Part shown: one piece after another, positions 1-11,340 of the stretch
How the letters are laid out: each line of letters opens with the position of its first letter
Position numbering within the stretch: position 1 is the first letter of the stretch
The notes under the pieces: generated by a model
What the model saw: the letters and a program-made list of their open reading frames with translations, nothing else
Database searches by the model: none
Told to the model about the DNA's origin: nothing
From: Symsagittifera roscoffensis
Lineage: Eukaryota > Xenacoelomorpha > Acoela > Convolutidae
Length of the DNA stretch: 64,000 nucleotides
Reading direction: 5' to 3'
NCBI RefSeq assembly: GCF_963678635.1
Contig: NC_087062.1
Span: 67,007,415-67,071,414 of the forward strand
Translations under genes and position numbers: made by a program

Positions 1-402
1 AGTTTAAGAACTGAAATTTTCAATCAAAATGAAAAATTGAGGTTTTCTGACTTTTATTTTGAAAACCGTTTATCACTAGCTAACGACAACTCAAAAATTT
101 CTCTTTTATGGGGATCATTACGATGCATAACTGTGCATTTCGTGAAATGTACATGGGTTCCGCAAAAAGGATTTTCCTTTGCTCTTTCATTATCTGTCAT
201 CGTTCTGACAAAATTGCAAAATGTTTAAAGACTTGTCTCTGGAATCCAGGAGCATATCGACACAAAATTATGCGCCTATCCACTGCAACGTTGGGCCTCC
301 TAATGATACTTTTAACCTAATAAAAACCTAATGGTAAGTTGCCACTCTCGTACATTATTTTCTTTTTTTTAGCTACTTTCTTTGAAAACTTACTTTGTTT
401 AG
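1..402. other. Intron of protease gene 1
   Basis: This is intronic, AT-rich sequence upstream of the last exon of gene 1. I see no middle exon like those at 24262 and 39009. Around 225-300 it resembles 26565-26640, sharing the TCTCTGGAATCCAG core and its flanks, so part of it belongs to the GGAATCC repeat family described at 25980. Confidence 0.5.
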
Positions 403-874
403 CTATGACAGACAAAAACTTCAAAATGACATTGCTGTTGTACAAGTCGAAGCGTTTTTTCCGCAGGAAAAAGTGATTCCTCTGTGTGAAAAATCGGCAA
501 AATTTCGGACATTACTCGGAACCTGTGGGCTTGGCCGAACCTCAATTGAAGGCAACCGGACTCCGGAAACACTTATGGAAACGTATTTCAACGAAAATTT
601 CTGGTGGCGTTTTGAACGTTGGTTTCTCGGAAAGCAAGATACTTTGCAGGCAAAACGAATCCTCGGTGACAATGCCATATGTTTTGGAGATAGCGGATCA
701 CCCCTGTATGTATTGAATGGATTGTATAGGGAGCCGCAATGTGTTTATGGAGTGACTAGTTACTTCAGAGGCTACAAGGGCCAAGCTGATTGCCAGGGAA
801 AGAGCTTTTTTGCCAATGTTGTGTTTTTTCGCAAGTGGATAGACGCTGTAATTTCTCAATATTCCGATGAATAA
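403..874 (+). CDS. S1 serine protease, gene 1, last exon only
   Basis: This is the 3' terminal exon of a secreted trypsin/chymotrypsin-fold protease. It follows a splice acceptor (AG at 401-402) and opens in phase 2, one base completing a codon, exactly as in the last exons at 24955 and 40272. It encodes 156 residues: the catalytic Asp in QNDIAVVQV near the start, GTCGLG, the nucleophile Ser in ICFGDSGSPL, and CVYGVTSY, ending in a WIDAVI helix and a TAA stop. The residue two before the Cys of the GDSG motif is Ala, where trypsins have Asp, so trypsin specificity is unlikely. The exons with the signal peptide and catalytic His lie left of the window. No break is visible here. Confidence 0.85.
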
Positions 875-1139
875 TTTTGTCAATAACCAATTTTTAAATC
901 CGTGGATGATTGATCAGGACAATTATAAACCCATTTTTCAGCTCAAAATCAAGACGTTCAGAAAACCTCAGAATATTCGACTGCCATTTAACGTCTACGA
1001 GTAAAAAAAAACGTCTAACAAAACAAAAAGTTTTGAACTTTGTTTTTCATTTTTTCAAAACTTGCACCCAGGACATAAAAACAATTACTAATAGCTCACA
1101 AAATAGCTATATTTTGTTTGGAGAGGGTTTTGGGTTTAT

Positions 1140-2175
1140 AGTAGGAAATATACCGCCAGTTAGTTGTCTCAAAATTGTCAAACTGACCATTTTCGCACCC
1201 CTTCATTTTTTGATAACTGGGAAAAGTTTAAGTTTTTGTCGTCACACTTTTCAGGTGGCACAAAAATTAATTCAAAAGTAATAACATATAAAAACAATTT
1301 TTTTCGAGACAAAAAAATACAAATCTCACTATTAATCAGTCAGCATCTTCAAAAAATGAGCAGCAATAAAGGACTGCAATTGCTGTAATTTTCGGCACAT
1401 GTACAGCAGATTGTTTTTGGGTTAACTTCAGCATTGAAATTAAAAATTCCTCATGAAGTCTAAAGTAATTACTCCAACGTCACAAGCTGAAGAAAAATTG
1501 AAAATCTTCAATGAATTATGATAATCAACCTCTAAACTTTGATTAAGTGGGGGAATTAATTTGAATTCGTGTTGTCACATTTTTCAAATGGTTCAAAAGA
1601 AATAGTTTCAAGTAGCAGTTTATAAAATCGACCTTTGTCCGAAGTTTAAAAAATTACTAACCGCACTATTAATCACATTCTTTGAAAATTGAGCAGCGAA
1701 AAATGACTGCGTTTAACGTAATTTGAGGCAAATAGACGCCAGATTTTTTATGGAACAATTTCAGCGTTGAAAATGAAGCGTTCAAAAAACTTGTTCGAAT
1801 TTACTACTTCAACGTCACGAGTTGAAGTGAGATTGAGCTTCTCCAATGATGAACTACGATGCTAGCCCTTCTATTTTTGATCAAATCGGGAAATAAATTG
1901 ACTTCTTGTTGTCACTTTTTTTCAGATGGTAAAAAAACCAGTTTGAAAGAAGCAGCTTATGAAATGGACTTTTTTCCTAAGTAAAAAAACTACAACGATC
2001 ACTAATAATCAGTCAATTTCTCCGAAGTTTAAGCAGAAGAAGAAAAAAAGACTGCAGTTGCCAAAATTTGCGACAAATGCGCGCCAGATGTTTCTGTGGA
2101 CATTTTACAGTATTGAAAATAAATCGTTTAAAAAAACATAGTTAGGAATTAGTCCAACTTCACGAGCCGCATTTA
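1140..2175. repeat. ~335-bp tandem repeat, about three units
   Basis: Three diverged units follow one another with a spacing of about 335 bp. Landmark blocks around 1252, 1585 and 1922 each read TTTCA(g/a)(a/g)TGG followed by a lysine-like A-rich run, and each is followed by ACTATTAATCA or a variant and a GACTGC motif. Single related units lie at about 9230-9560 and 13740-14010. There is no coding signal; the small ORFs here are chance. Confidence 0.6.
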
Positions 2176-2199
2176 AACTTGTGCTCATAACTATGATGA

Positions 2200-2860
2200 T
2201 GACTTTGCCATTATATAATGAATAGTTTGAATAAGTTTGAATGATGCAAGCTTTTACGGAAAAGAGTTGTACGTCATATTGATTTTTTCGATACTGCTTC
2301 CATGGTTCGTGGTTTTTTGCAACTTGATGCCTGTGTAATATTTAACGAAATGTTAAAGGTGAATCATCATTCAAAAATTAAGTTAAAAAAGTTGACTTAT
2401 TAAAAAAATAAAGTAATTTAGTTGCTTCTTGATCCTACAGAACAATTGTGGTGTCAAACTTTGGCTAGAAATTTTAGTGGTCCATGTTTCTGGCTAGGAA
2501 ACTTAAGAGGTGCCAATTTTTCAGCTGGAAAAATCTGTATAACCCTAAAACAACGACGAAATCGAAAACTTTGATTGGCTTCCAAACACCAACTTTTCTT
2601 GGTCCATTTTATTAACTCCCCTCATTCGAATCCAATACGTTTATTATATGTAGCAACAATTTCATTTAAAAACGAAAACAAAGCGATCTTTCACAAAGAA
2701 AAAAAAAACAGCCAAATTTTAACGCCAATAATTCCTGATTTTGAAAATATATTAATCCATGGTAGACTCGTTTGAAACTACATCAACATCATTGGCTCAA
2801 GGTATATGAGGGTTTTTCGATAATTTTTGCAAAGCAAGATAGCATTATGAATTGAGCATG
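2200..2860. repeat. Dispersed AT-rich segment, three copies in window
   Basis: This non-coding segment follows the 335-bp units. It recurs at about 9540-10200 and 14030-14950 in the same order: a TTGCTTCTTGAT block, TTTAGTGGTCC, a CAAACACCAACTT-like block, then TCCAT(a/g)G and CATTGG/CATTGAGG near the end. The shared order shows duplication of a larger segment, not independent insertions. Confidence 0.5.
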
Positions 2861-3052
2861 GATAATAATTGATTATATTAGATTTTCATTGCCAGTCTCT
2901 AAAATAATGAAAATAATCGTTTATATTAGATTGAAAGTAGATTATAACTATACTATTTTATGCAATGAAATTCCAATATAATCAATGATTTTCAATTTAT
3001 TTTCAAAATTTTTATCAAAAGAAAAATAATCAACTTTAATCGATTATAATCA

Positions 3053-3566
3053 TAGCGGGGGCATGATGATGGGGGTAGTGAGTCGTGGAGGGTGGAGGTA
3101 GGGACGGCAGGAAATTCAGAAAAAACTTGAAAGCACTCCCAGAGCATTAAAAAGAACGAACGTATTTCGACCAAATTTTTAGCTCCGCAGCCAAATTTTG
3201 TTTAAAAAAATGGTCAAAATTATGGGCACTTTTTGGAAAATTAATAGATATTGGGCTCTTCAAAATTACTATAATTTGGCCGCACCTGGATGAACGTGTT
3301 CGTTCGAGTTGGGCAAAAAATTGCAAAAGAAGAGTAATTAGTTTCAAAATATAATCCATTTTCATGGATTTTATGTACAAAAATAATCCATTTTGTTGAA
3401 AACAAAAAAGAATTACAATCGATTATAATTGGTTTTAATGGATTTTTACTTTTCAAAAAGAATTGATTAAAAACGATAATAATTCATTATGTTGTCTAAA
3501 TTTGCCACTATGATCGATTATACAGACAACATTTTTGTCAACAAATATCCATTATAATCCATTTGT
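3053..3566 (+). repeat. Left arm of a long inverted repeat
   Basis: This arm is the reverse complement of 4477-4987 with scattered differences. Matching blocks include GATGAACGTGTTCGTTCGAG here against CTCGAACGAACACATTCATC at 4735, and GTCAACAAATATCC here against GGATATTTGTTGAC near 4490. The arm is rich in GATTATAATC and ATCCATTATAATC words, a motif set that also marks 31690-31920, 32270-32440 and 34795-35010. It may be two copies of one element in opposite orientation rather than one foldback element. Confidence 0.6.
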
Positions 3567-3569
3567 AAA

Positions 3570-3838
3570 ATTTTTGAAAAAACAGGTCAAAAAAAATGTT
3601 TTTAGGCACTTTTTGAAAAATTTTGACAAAAAAATCGCGTTTTTTTGGCGTGCGCTCCCCCTCAAAATTAATATATATTGGCGCCGCAGGCGCCTTTAGA
3701 AAATTTTTAGGGTCGGTCGGCAAAAAATGGATTTCTTAAAAAGTAGCAAAGGGGGGACCCTTTGGGTCGTCAGGGGGTCGAATCCCTGAGAGGGAGGGGC
3801 GTCCGCCCCCCCCTCTCCCCCCCCTAAATCCGCCCCTG
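3570..3838 (-). mobile_element. hAT-like MITE, truncated copy
   Basis: The right end is the terminal sequence ATCCGCCCCTG. Inside, the GGCGCC...GGCGCC palindrome, the AGGGTCGGTCGGC block and the CCCTTTGGGTCG block match the intact copy at 32820-33222 in reverse orientation. The other terminus is missing and merges into the inverted-repeat arm, so this copy is truncated. Confidence 0.6.
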
Positions 3839-3919
3839 GTTGGAACGATTGTTTTTTGGAAAACAGAACTTAGACTGAAAATAACACTCACTAGATTGTC
3901 TGTCCATGTCAAAAGAAAC

Positions 3920-3980
3920 AGAACTGCTCGCATCAGGGCGACATTCTGAATGTTCCTACTGCCCTTTGACACCTATCGAG
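3920..3980 (+). mobile_element. Hairpin-ended element family 1, end fragment
   Basis: This is a left terminus only: ACTGCTCGCATCAGGGCGA followed by CTGAATGTTCCTACTGCC. It ends just before the longer copy at 4006. The CAGGGC...GCCCTG hairpin is degraded here. Confidence 0.5.
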
Positions 3981-4005
3981 TAGAGTTTAATATAAAATAT
4001 AACAA

Positions 4006-4445
4006 GAATGCTCGTATGAGGGTGAAGCCTTGATTGTTCCGACTACGTTTTAAGGTATATGCTGTAATTTTTGTTTTGTGTTTGATTTTTTTAAAATCAT
4101 CACCCCACACGCTATTTGAAGTCCAAAATGATATACTTCGCGTTTCCAAAATTTGGAACAATTTTAAGACGGCTTAAAATTCGGCTGATTTGTTAATATT
4201 GCGCGTTAAATGTCTCAAATTGACCAAACTGGCAATCTTTAAACTCGCATTACTTCACAGAAATGATCACAGGTAAAAAAAGGTTTTTGTTGGAGCTCGA
4301 CAACAATGATCACAGGTAAAAAATGGTTTTTGTTGGAGCTCGACAACAATAACTTTCGAATGATATAAATCAATTCTGTCAAAAATTGCTAAGTTAAAAG
4401 TCATAGTTTGTTAGGAGAAAAAGCGTCCAGAGCATAAAGGTTCTT
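4006..4445 (+). mobile_element. Hairpin-ended element family 1, degenerate copy
   Basis: The left end reads GCTCGTATGAGGGTGAAGCC...TTGTTCCGACT, and the centre keeps the CACCCCACACGC block, GACGG(a/c)TTAAA and the GCGCGTTAA block. The right end has decayed (CCAGAGCATAAAGGTTC). Within it, about 45 bp ending in GGAGCTCGACAACAAT is present twice in tandem (about 4260-4348). Confidence 0.6.
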
Positions 4446-4476
4446 TATACCTCCCGCACCGAAGTTTCATGGATAA

Positions 4477-4987
4477 AAATTGACTATAACGGATATTTGT
4501 TGACAAAAAGGTTGTCTGTATACTCGATTATAGTGGCAAATTTAAACAACGTAGCCTTTTTTCCAATTCAATAAATTATTCTCTAAAATTAAAATTCCAT
4601 TAAAATCCATTATACTCAATTATAATCCGTTTTTGTTTTCAATAAAATGGATTATTTTTTGTACATAAAAAATCCATGAAATTCGGATTAAATTTTGTAA
4701 CTAATTACTCTACTTTTGCAATTTTTTTGCCCAACTCGAACGAACACATTCATCCAGGGCGGCAAAATATAGTGATTTTGAAGAGGCTAATAACTAGTAA
4801 TTTTCCAAAAAATGCCAAAAACGGCATTTTTGACCAGTTTTTTTCAAGAAATTTACCCGCGGTGCTAAAAATTTGGTCGCAATACGTTCGTTTTTTTTAG
4901 TGTTGTGGGAGTGCTTTAAATTTTTTTCTGAATTTTGAGTCCCCCCTACCCCCTCCTACTACTCACTACCACCATCATGCCCCCGCT
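4477..4987 (-). repeat. Right arm of the long inverted repeat
   Basis: This is the reverse complement of 3053-3566. Past this arm the match seems to resume near 5300-5420 (GATTATAACTGATTATC and TTTGATAAAATTTTTTG) after an inserted C-rich stretch, so the arms may be longer than drawn. Confidence 0.6.
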
Positions 4988-4989
4988 AC

Positions 4990-5135
4990 GTCCCACCTCT
5001 CCCCCCATGTCTACTCCTTATACCCCCCTACGTCCTAACCCAGGTACCCCACACGTACCCCCCATGTACCACCCCCCCCCCCCACGTACACCCCCCCCCC
5101 CCACACACACGTAGCCTCCATCCGCACGTAGTACG
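4990..5135. repeat. C-rich low-complexity tract
   Basis: Long C runs alternate with ACGTA and ACAC words. It interrupts the right arm of the inverted repeat. Simple-sequence expansion; no gene is seen. Confidence 0.6.
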
Positions 5136-6511
5136 GTTAAACGTGGGGGAGGGGGTGTAGGATCTATAGGTAAATTTTTGTAAATTTTCATAAACGCGGA
5201 AGAAAATAGGAAATTATGAAGCTTAGCGAGAGAACAAAATAACTAAGTTAAGTGTAACAATATTTTGAAAAGTTGGAATCAACACACAAAAAGATTTAAA
5301 TAAATGGATTATAACTGATTATCTTTTTTTGATAAAATTTTTTGAAAATCAGTAGAAATTAATCAATTATAATCGATAAAATCGACTATTTTTGTTGTTT
5401 TGAAGTGACTGTCAATTAAAATCCAATATAATTAATTATTATGCATGAAACTTTTTAAATTTATGCTCAAGACAATATTATCTTTTAGATTGTATAAAAA
5501 AACTCCAACACAATTGTTTATCAAAAAACGAAATTGGTCTGGAGAAAAGAAAACACCCGAGTACAAATGATGCACCCAATTATCATGGCTATTCAAAGAT
5601 TATAATTGACTACTTAACAAAAAATTTCCTTGAATAGTGCTTTGAAAAACCTGATAAAGGGCATCTTAAATGTGCCGATAAGGAGGTAAAGCGTACAAAA
5701 AAGAGGCTAACAGTAGAAAAGAAGATTATTGTAGTTATAGTTAACAGAGCTCCTGTACCAAACATTCATAAATTGTAAAAAATTATATTTTGGTTGTTCA
5801 TTCCAAACTACTGAAAGCTGAAAATTTGGCAGCGTCATCAATAATTTATCATGAAGAGTCCCACACCGATCATAACAAAAATTTGCTCGGTTATCATAAA
5901 TTACGTGAGCCAACCAGGGACAAAAACAAACATGAAGCTACATTGATCATTTTAGAACTGATTCATTGAACAGAAACCATTGAAAATCATATTGCTCGGT
6001 TTTCGCTGTCTAGAATCATTTTACTAATTCAACAAGCGCTAGCTCGCCAAAAACCTGTTTTTTCTATTTTTGGTCGTGGAGCCGAATTGAAGTTACGCTT
6101 GTTGCAGCCTAAGTAAAACTACAATAAGATTTTTTTCCGACGTTTGCAGAAAAAGAGAAGTATAAATGCTTGGTGTGAAATTCTTAATTAAACCGAATTT
6201 TAAAATAACAGTAGTTGAGTATGGAGATTGATCCCTCGGTCTTCGGGAGTCCGGCGGGGGCGCACTCACGACTTCAATAATCTGACTCTGCGGTCGTTGG
6301 TTAACTTAGGCGTGACAAAAAGCCCAGCGGTAGAAAATCATTCAAAATTGATTTGAAGTAATTCTATTAGTCGCTATTTACGACTCAAATTCCGACCCTT
6401 AGTTTTTGATACTAGTGGCGCAAAATTCATAATTTCTCAAAATTTCAATTACCAAAATTTATTAATAAGATTATATTCATTGGACTTTTGTCAATTTACA
6501 TAAATTGTGAA
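5136..6511. other. AT-rich intergenic sequence with a small GC-rich island
   Basis: No gene is supported. Between about 6225 and 6320 the composition changes abruptly to GC-rich, with words such as CCGGCGGGGGCGCACTC, on both sides of which the sequence is AT-rich. I could not match that island to a tRNA, a 5S rRNA or a coding exon. Confidence 0.4.
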
Positions 6512-6556
6512 GGGCAGTCAAAATATTCAGGGTTTTGCCTCGATGTACGAGCAGTC
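6512..6556 (-). mobile_element. Family 1 terminus fragment
   Basis: The GGGCAGTC...ATTCAGGGTTTTGCCTCGATGTACGAGCAGTC order equals the left end of family 1 read on the minus strand. The rest of the copy is not recognisable upstream. Confidence 0.5.
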
Positions 6557-6966
6557 TTTCTCTTTTTAAGGATATAAAATAGTTTTGATGATTATATTGT
6601 GACACACGATGAGGCACAAAAAACTGCCTGAATTGCAATTTTGCGCCATTTTTTACCTAAAAAGTATATCAGAGAACGCTCAATGGCTAACAGTGTTTTC
6701 AGTTTTAAAAGTGCCTTAACATGAAACTGAAATGATGAGTCACATCTAACTTTGAGTTGAGATACCTATTTTTGTGTGGAAACAATCGAATGCAAAATAT
6801 CACAACTACGTATAAACAAAATCTAAGAGACTTTCATTAGGTATAAAAATTCTACTTACAAGCCGGTTAGGTCATGCTATGTGTGAAGGCCAAATCTTAA
6901 CACAACCAATCATTCAAGTCAAAATAGATTTTAAAACAACAAAAGAGTAGATATATTTCAAAAGGT

Positions 6967-7405
6967 GGGTCTTATGCACTAAACGGCGCAAAATCAGTAT
7001 TTCTTCATCTTTCTTGATGTCAAATTAATAAGGTTGAATCTTATTGGCAATTTATACACTCAAGTTCAAATAAGATGGTCCTGCATTTCAATTGAAATTT
7101 CACGCAGATAAATTTGTTGGCCGACATGACCAAAACAAGAAAATTTTTAAACTGATGAAGCCATTTTTCGAATTTTTCTCGGCAGAAAAACTTACTATGT
7201 GACTTGAAAATAACTTTAATATTAGGCAAAGTTTAACATTTTGGTATTTTCGGCTACAAATTTTTTCTGCTGGAAGTTTTGATTGAATTGCCTGACCATG
7301 TTAGTTCATTTGGATTGGCTAATATTAGCCAATCAGATTCGACTGTATAAATTTTGGCTCAAGATATTAAAATATTGGTTTTAGGCCGTTTAGTGCATAA
7401 GACCC
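6967..7405. mobile_element. MITE with perfect 21-bp ends and 8-bp target duplication
   Basis: The left end, GGGTCTTATGCACTAAACGG plus C, is repeated exactly in reverse complement at 7385-7405. The flanks are CAAAAGGT at 6959-6966 and CAAAAGGT again at 7406-7413, an 8-bp direct repeat typical of hAT, P or Merlin-type insertion. The 439-bp body has no long ORF; the minus-strand 62-codon ORF at 7041-7229 is not supported. It is a non-autonomous element. I do not see its family elsewhere in the window. Confidence 0.8.
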
Positions 7406-7700
7406 CAAAAGGTGGCAGATTTATGTTGAATCGCTCGATCATTCTGTCTTATACTTCAAAAAAAAATTCAATCAAATTGAAAATCTCTATTTAGTTGCAA
7501 AAGAAGCGTAAAATTAAAATTTTCGACTTAAAATAACTCTGGCAGAATTTTCGCATATATTAAACTATTTTAGTAGCATAAAAAATGACCAAAAAACTTA
7601 AGATATCAAGCATGTTGGTTCTCAACTTCAATACAACATTACGATAATTTTCTAAGGTGCCACCTATTGTAATATATCCCCAGATAACAAAAAAAAACAC
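7406..7700. other. AT-rich spacer
   Basis: This contains the right target duplication of the MITE (7406-7413) and then AT-rich sequence up to the family 1 copy. Nothing else is seen. Confidence 0.4.
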
Positions 7701-8306
7701 GACTGCTCGTATCAGGGCGAAGCCCTGAATGTTCTGACTGCCTTTTAAGGTTTATGGACCAGCAGTAACATTAAAAAATTAAATGTAATAAAACAAAATG
7801 AAATAATCTCCCACAAAATAAGTAAAAAAATGATGTAAAAAATTTTTTACTTACAAAATTTTTTACTTACAAAATTTTTACTTCATTTTTTACTTACAAA
7901 ATGAAGTAAAAAAAAAAAACAAAATAAAATCATCTCCCCACACGCCATATAAAGTACAAAAGGATAGATTTCGCTCCTTGTAACAAAACAATTATGGCAA
8001 ATAAGCTTCTTACGACCAATTGGAACGATTTCTAAGACGGATTAACTCTCCGCTTACGCGTTAATACCGCAAACTATATCGCGCGTTAATTGTCCCAAAT
8101 TGGTCAAACCCTCATAACTTTACGAAAAATGATCACAGGTGAAATATTTTTTCAAATTTGAGCTCATGACATCAATACTTTTCGAATGATATAAAAAAAT
8201 TCCGTCAAAAGTGGCTAGTTAAAAAGTCGAAATTTGTCTGAAGAAAGAAAACCCCACCCCGAGCACAAATTTTCCGTTACTTTCGTATCGAAAGTCGGAA
8301 CAATAA
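7701..8306 (+). mobile_element. Hairpin-ended element family 1, full-length copy
   Basis: It starts GACTGCTCGTATCAGGGCGA, with CAGGGC-GAA-GCCCTG forming a hairpin, then GAATGTTCTGACTGCC. It ends CCGTTACTTTCGTATCGAAA followed by GTCGGAACAATAA, where ACTTTCG-TAT-CGAAAGT forms a second hairpin. Internal landmarks are CCCCACACGCCATATAAAG, GACGGATTAA, CCGCTTACGCGTTAAT, GCGCGTTAATTGTCCCAAAT and GAGCACAAATTTTCCG. Near both ends lies TGTTC(c/t)GACT in inverted orientation. No ORF. A local A-rich duplication lies around 7830-7910. Confidence 0.75.
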
Positions 8307-11300
8307 ATGGCAATAAGTGCAGATTCAACTCAAATAATTGATTCGCTCATCGAACACTTATACATCGAACAGTATTTATAATCTTTTTCAAAGCCAGAAT
8401 AATTGCAAGCGATTAAAATTTGAAAAACTTATGTCAAGCTGATTTTTTTACAGAAACTATCTCAAAACAAGTACAATCATTGACTGAAGAAAAAGAATAG
8501 GCTATGCATTATAGTTCAAAACCAACACCTTTAAAATTTTGCAACCTTATGAATTTTGCAACCTTATGAAGTACGGCTCCGGTGCTAAATTTATGAAGTA
8601 CAGCTCCCGAAGGTTCAAAATAAATAGCTATATTGTTCTTTTTTATACTTCGAACAGTACATACAACCAAACTTCAAGTTGAAGTATTCGCAAAAAAAAG
8701 CGTTTCATTGGATGTTTGAATAGATTTGGTGAATTTTGAGATGGTGATAGTTTTCATTTATTAGAAGGGCTCACAAGAAATAGCTAGAACGTTGTTTTTT
8801 AAACATCGAACAGTATTTTTAACCTAATTCATAGCTAAATTTTTTGCAAAAAAAAAACGTATATTTGACTGCTTGAACAAATTTATATTTGGCGGACTTT
8901 TTTTTTACAAAAACAATTGATTATCATGTATATAAACATGTAAAAACCTAAAACGTCAAATACAGAGGGTTTATTATACAATTTAGGTTGCTTACGGTCG
9001 TATTTTCAATAAATCTGAATCAGTAGGCTTGGCGTGAAAAAAGCTCAATTGATTAACGGTTTCAGTTGTTACTTTGCTGAACTTTGCTTTATTTTGAAAA
9101 TTCATCACTCGATGTTGCTGTGCTGAATAAACAGTATTGAAAACACCATTTCAAGGAAAAATTGTTAAGAATGAATGCAATGTGAGCTCTGCGCGCAAGG
9201 AGTTCTCCAACGGCACGAGTTCTCCGTTAAGTTTAATCAATCGGGGAGGGAAATAATTTGAATTCGTGTTGTCACATTTTTCAGATGGTACAAAAAATAT
9301 GTTCGAAAGTAGCAGCGCATGAAAATGCCTCTTGAACGAAGTAAAAAATTATAACGATCACTTATAATTAGCCGATTTCTTCAGAAATGCCAATAAGATT
9401 TTAGTTGCTGAACTTTGCGACAAATTCACGCCAGCTTCCTAATGCAATAATTCAGTGTTGAAAGTGAATGCTTTTAGAAAAAGTCATTAAGACTCAGTCC
9501 AACGTCGCGAGCTGAATAGAGATTGAACTTTTGCAATGAACTATGATGATATTTTTGTCACTAAGAAACGAATGTTTAGGATTAAATTGAAAAATACAAG
9601 TTTTTATGAAAAAGAGTATTGCAACTTTCAATATTGTGTCTGAAGTTTGTGGTTGTTAGGAGTTTTTTGCCCATGTAACAATCAACGAAATATGCATTTT
9701 GGATAATCATTTGGGAGCTCAGTGAAAAAATTGTCTTATCAAGAGAAAACAGTAATAAAGAAAATTTAGTGTTCCCATTTTTTGGCTAGGCAATTTAGTG
9801 GTGCCAATTTTGACTTGAAAAATGAGCCTGAATAAGCCTTAAACATTGACTGAATTGGAAATTCTGATTGACTTCAAAACACCAACTTTTTGCTTAAGAG
9901 GCTGCTGCAAGAACCAATTTGTTAACTCTCCTCACTCGAATCCAAAAGCGATAAGGATTAACGGTCGGTGGTCGCTTTTGTTTTCAAAAAAGCTACAATT
10001 TGATCTAATAGCTACATTTCCAATTGTAAACTAAGACCAAAGTAGTTCATAGCGATGCACCCAGCCATATTATAACGCCGTTACTTTTTTGCGTATATAA
10101 AAAAATCCATAGGGACTAATTTGGAATTACATCAAATTCATTGAGGGTTTTTTGCTGAATTATGAAAACAAGATAACATTATGATAACTACCTTTAAAAA
10201 AGTTTCCCTTAATTCAATTTTTTCACTTCAAAACCATTTGGTCATGCAGTGAGTGAAGTTCGAAACTTAGCACAATCAATCATTCAAGTCAAAATAGTTT
10301 TTTTCTACTCCGAACAGTGTTTTCGATTAACTTGAGAAAATAATTTTTTGCAAAAAATGCGTAACATTTAAGCTTTCGAATTAAACTTGCATAACAAAAA
10401 CTATCTTAGAATCATAAAAAATTGAAAAAAAAAGTTGAATTTTTATGCATGATAGTTCTCGATTTTGATACAACGTTACAAAAATTGTCTAGGTTGCCAC
10501 CTAATAAAAAATTGCCTCGGATAAAACAAATGATAAGTGAAAATTCAACTCAAATAAGTGAATTGCTCTTTCTTATACTTGGAATAGTGTTTATAACCTA
10601 TTTCAAAGGAAACTTACTTGCAAAAGAAACTAAAACTTTGAAAACTTTTATCAAGCAGATTATTCTTTTTACTTGTATAATAAAACTTGTATAATCAATT
10701 GAATTGATAGAAATGAATGTATCTAGTTCTCGAATTGAAAATAACACTACTTAAAAAGTTTTCAATAGAGCAACCTTATGTAGTACGGCTTCCGTAGGTG
10801 ATAAGTTTCAGTTAGTGAAAGATTCATAGAAAATGGTTTGATTGTTCTTTTTTAGGCTTCGAAAAAGTTTTTATAACCAAGCTTCAAGTTAAGTCATTTG
10901 CAAAAAAGCATATATTTGAGTGTTCGAATATACTTTTATCTGGTGCATTACTTTTTTCTACATAAACAGTTGTCGACAAAATTGAGTCAGAAACTTTTGG
11001 TATGAAGAGTTCTAATGGTTATCGTTTTCAGTTGTTTTTGTTTCTTGACTGTTGCTTATTTTTACAACTTCATCTTTCATCGTTCCTTCGCTGAATGAAC
11101 GACAGGCACATTAATGGCATTTGGGTTTCTAGGTTACTCGGAAAAAATCTAGCACACGTTTTTATGGTTGATCTAAAAAAAATTGATTGTGACGGTTTTA
11201 AAACTTATAAGCAATATAATTGGCGTCGAGTTGCCACAAATTAGAGAAGTTATTTAACGTAGAACTCGAACTCAGGCAGTTCGTTAGTTTTTGAATCGCA

Positions 11301-11340
11301 ACAATGTTGTCACTGTCTCAATATCGCCATATGTAGTGCA
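8307..11340. repeat. Diverged monomers related to the 490-bp array
   Basis: This is AT-rich, non-coding sequence with recurring blocks of the array that follows: TACGGCT(c/t)C(c/g) near 8570, 8595 and 10785, TTTTAACCTAATTC near 8820, and TTTATCTGG/TTTATATTTGGCGG. The old segment with one 335-bp unit and its downstream partner lies at about 9230-10200. The ORFs at 9846 and 10422 show no protein-like features. Confidence 0.45.
9230..10200. repeat. Second copy of the 335-bp unit plus downstream segment
   Basis: TTGAATTCGTGTTGTCACAT at 9260 matches 1562 exactly. The order of later blocks (GATCACTTATAATTAG, CCAACGTCGCGAGCTGAA, TTTAGTGGTGCCAATTTT, TCCATAGGGAC, CATTGAGGGTTTTT) follows 1562-2860. 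It is diverged and non-coding. Confidence 0.5.

Noticed and set aside
421-678. Minus-strand ORF opposite the gene 1 exon
   Set aside because: Antisense to a conserved protease exon; lacks any motif and is not shared by the other copies.
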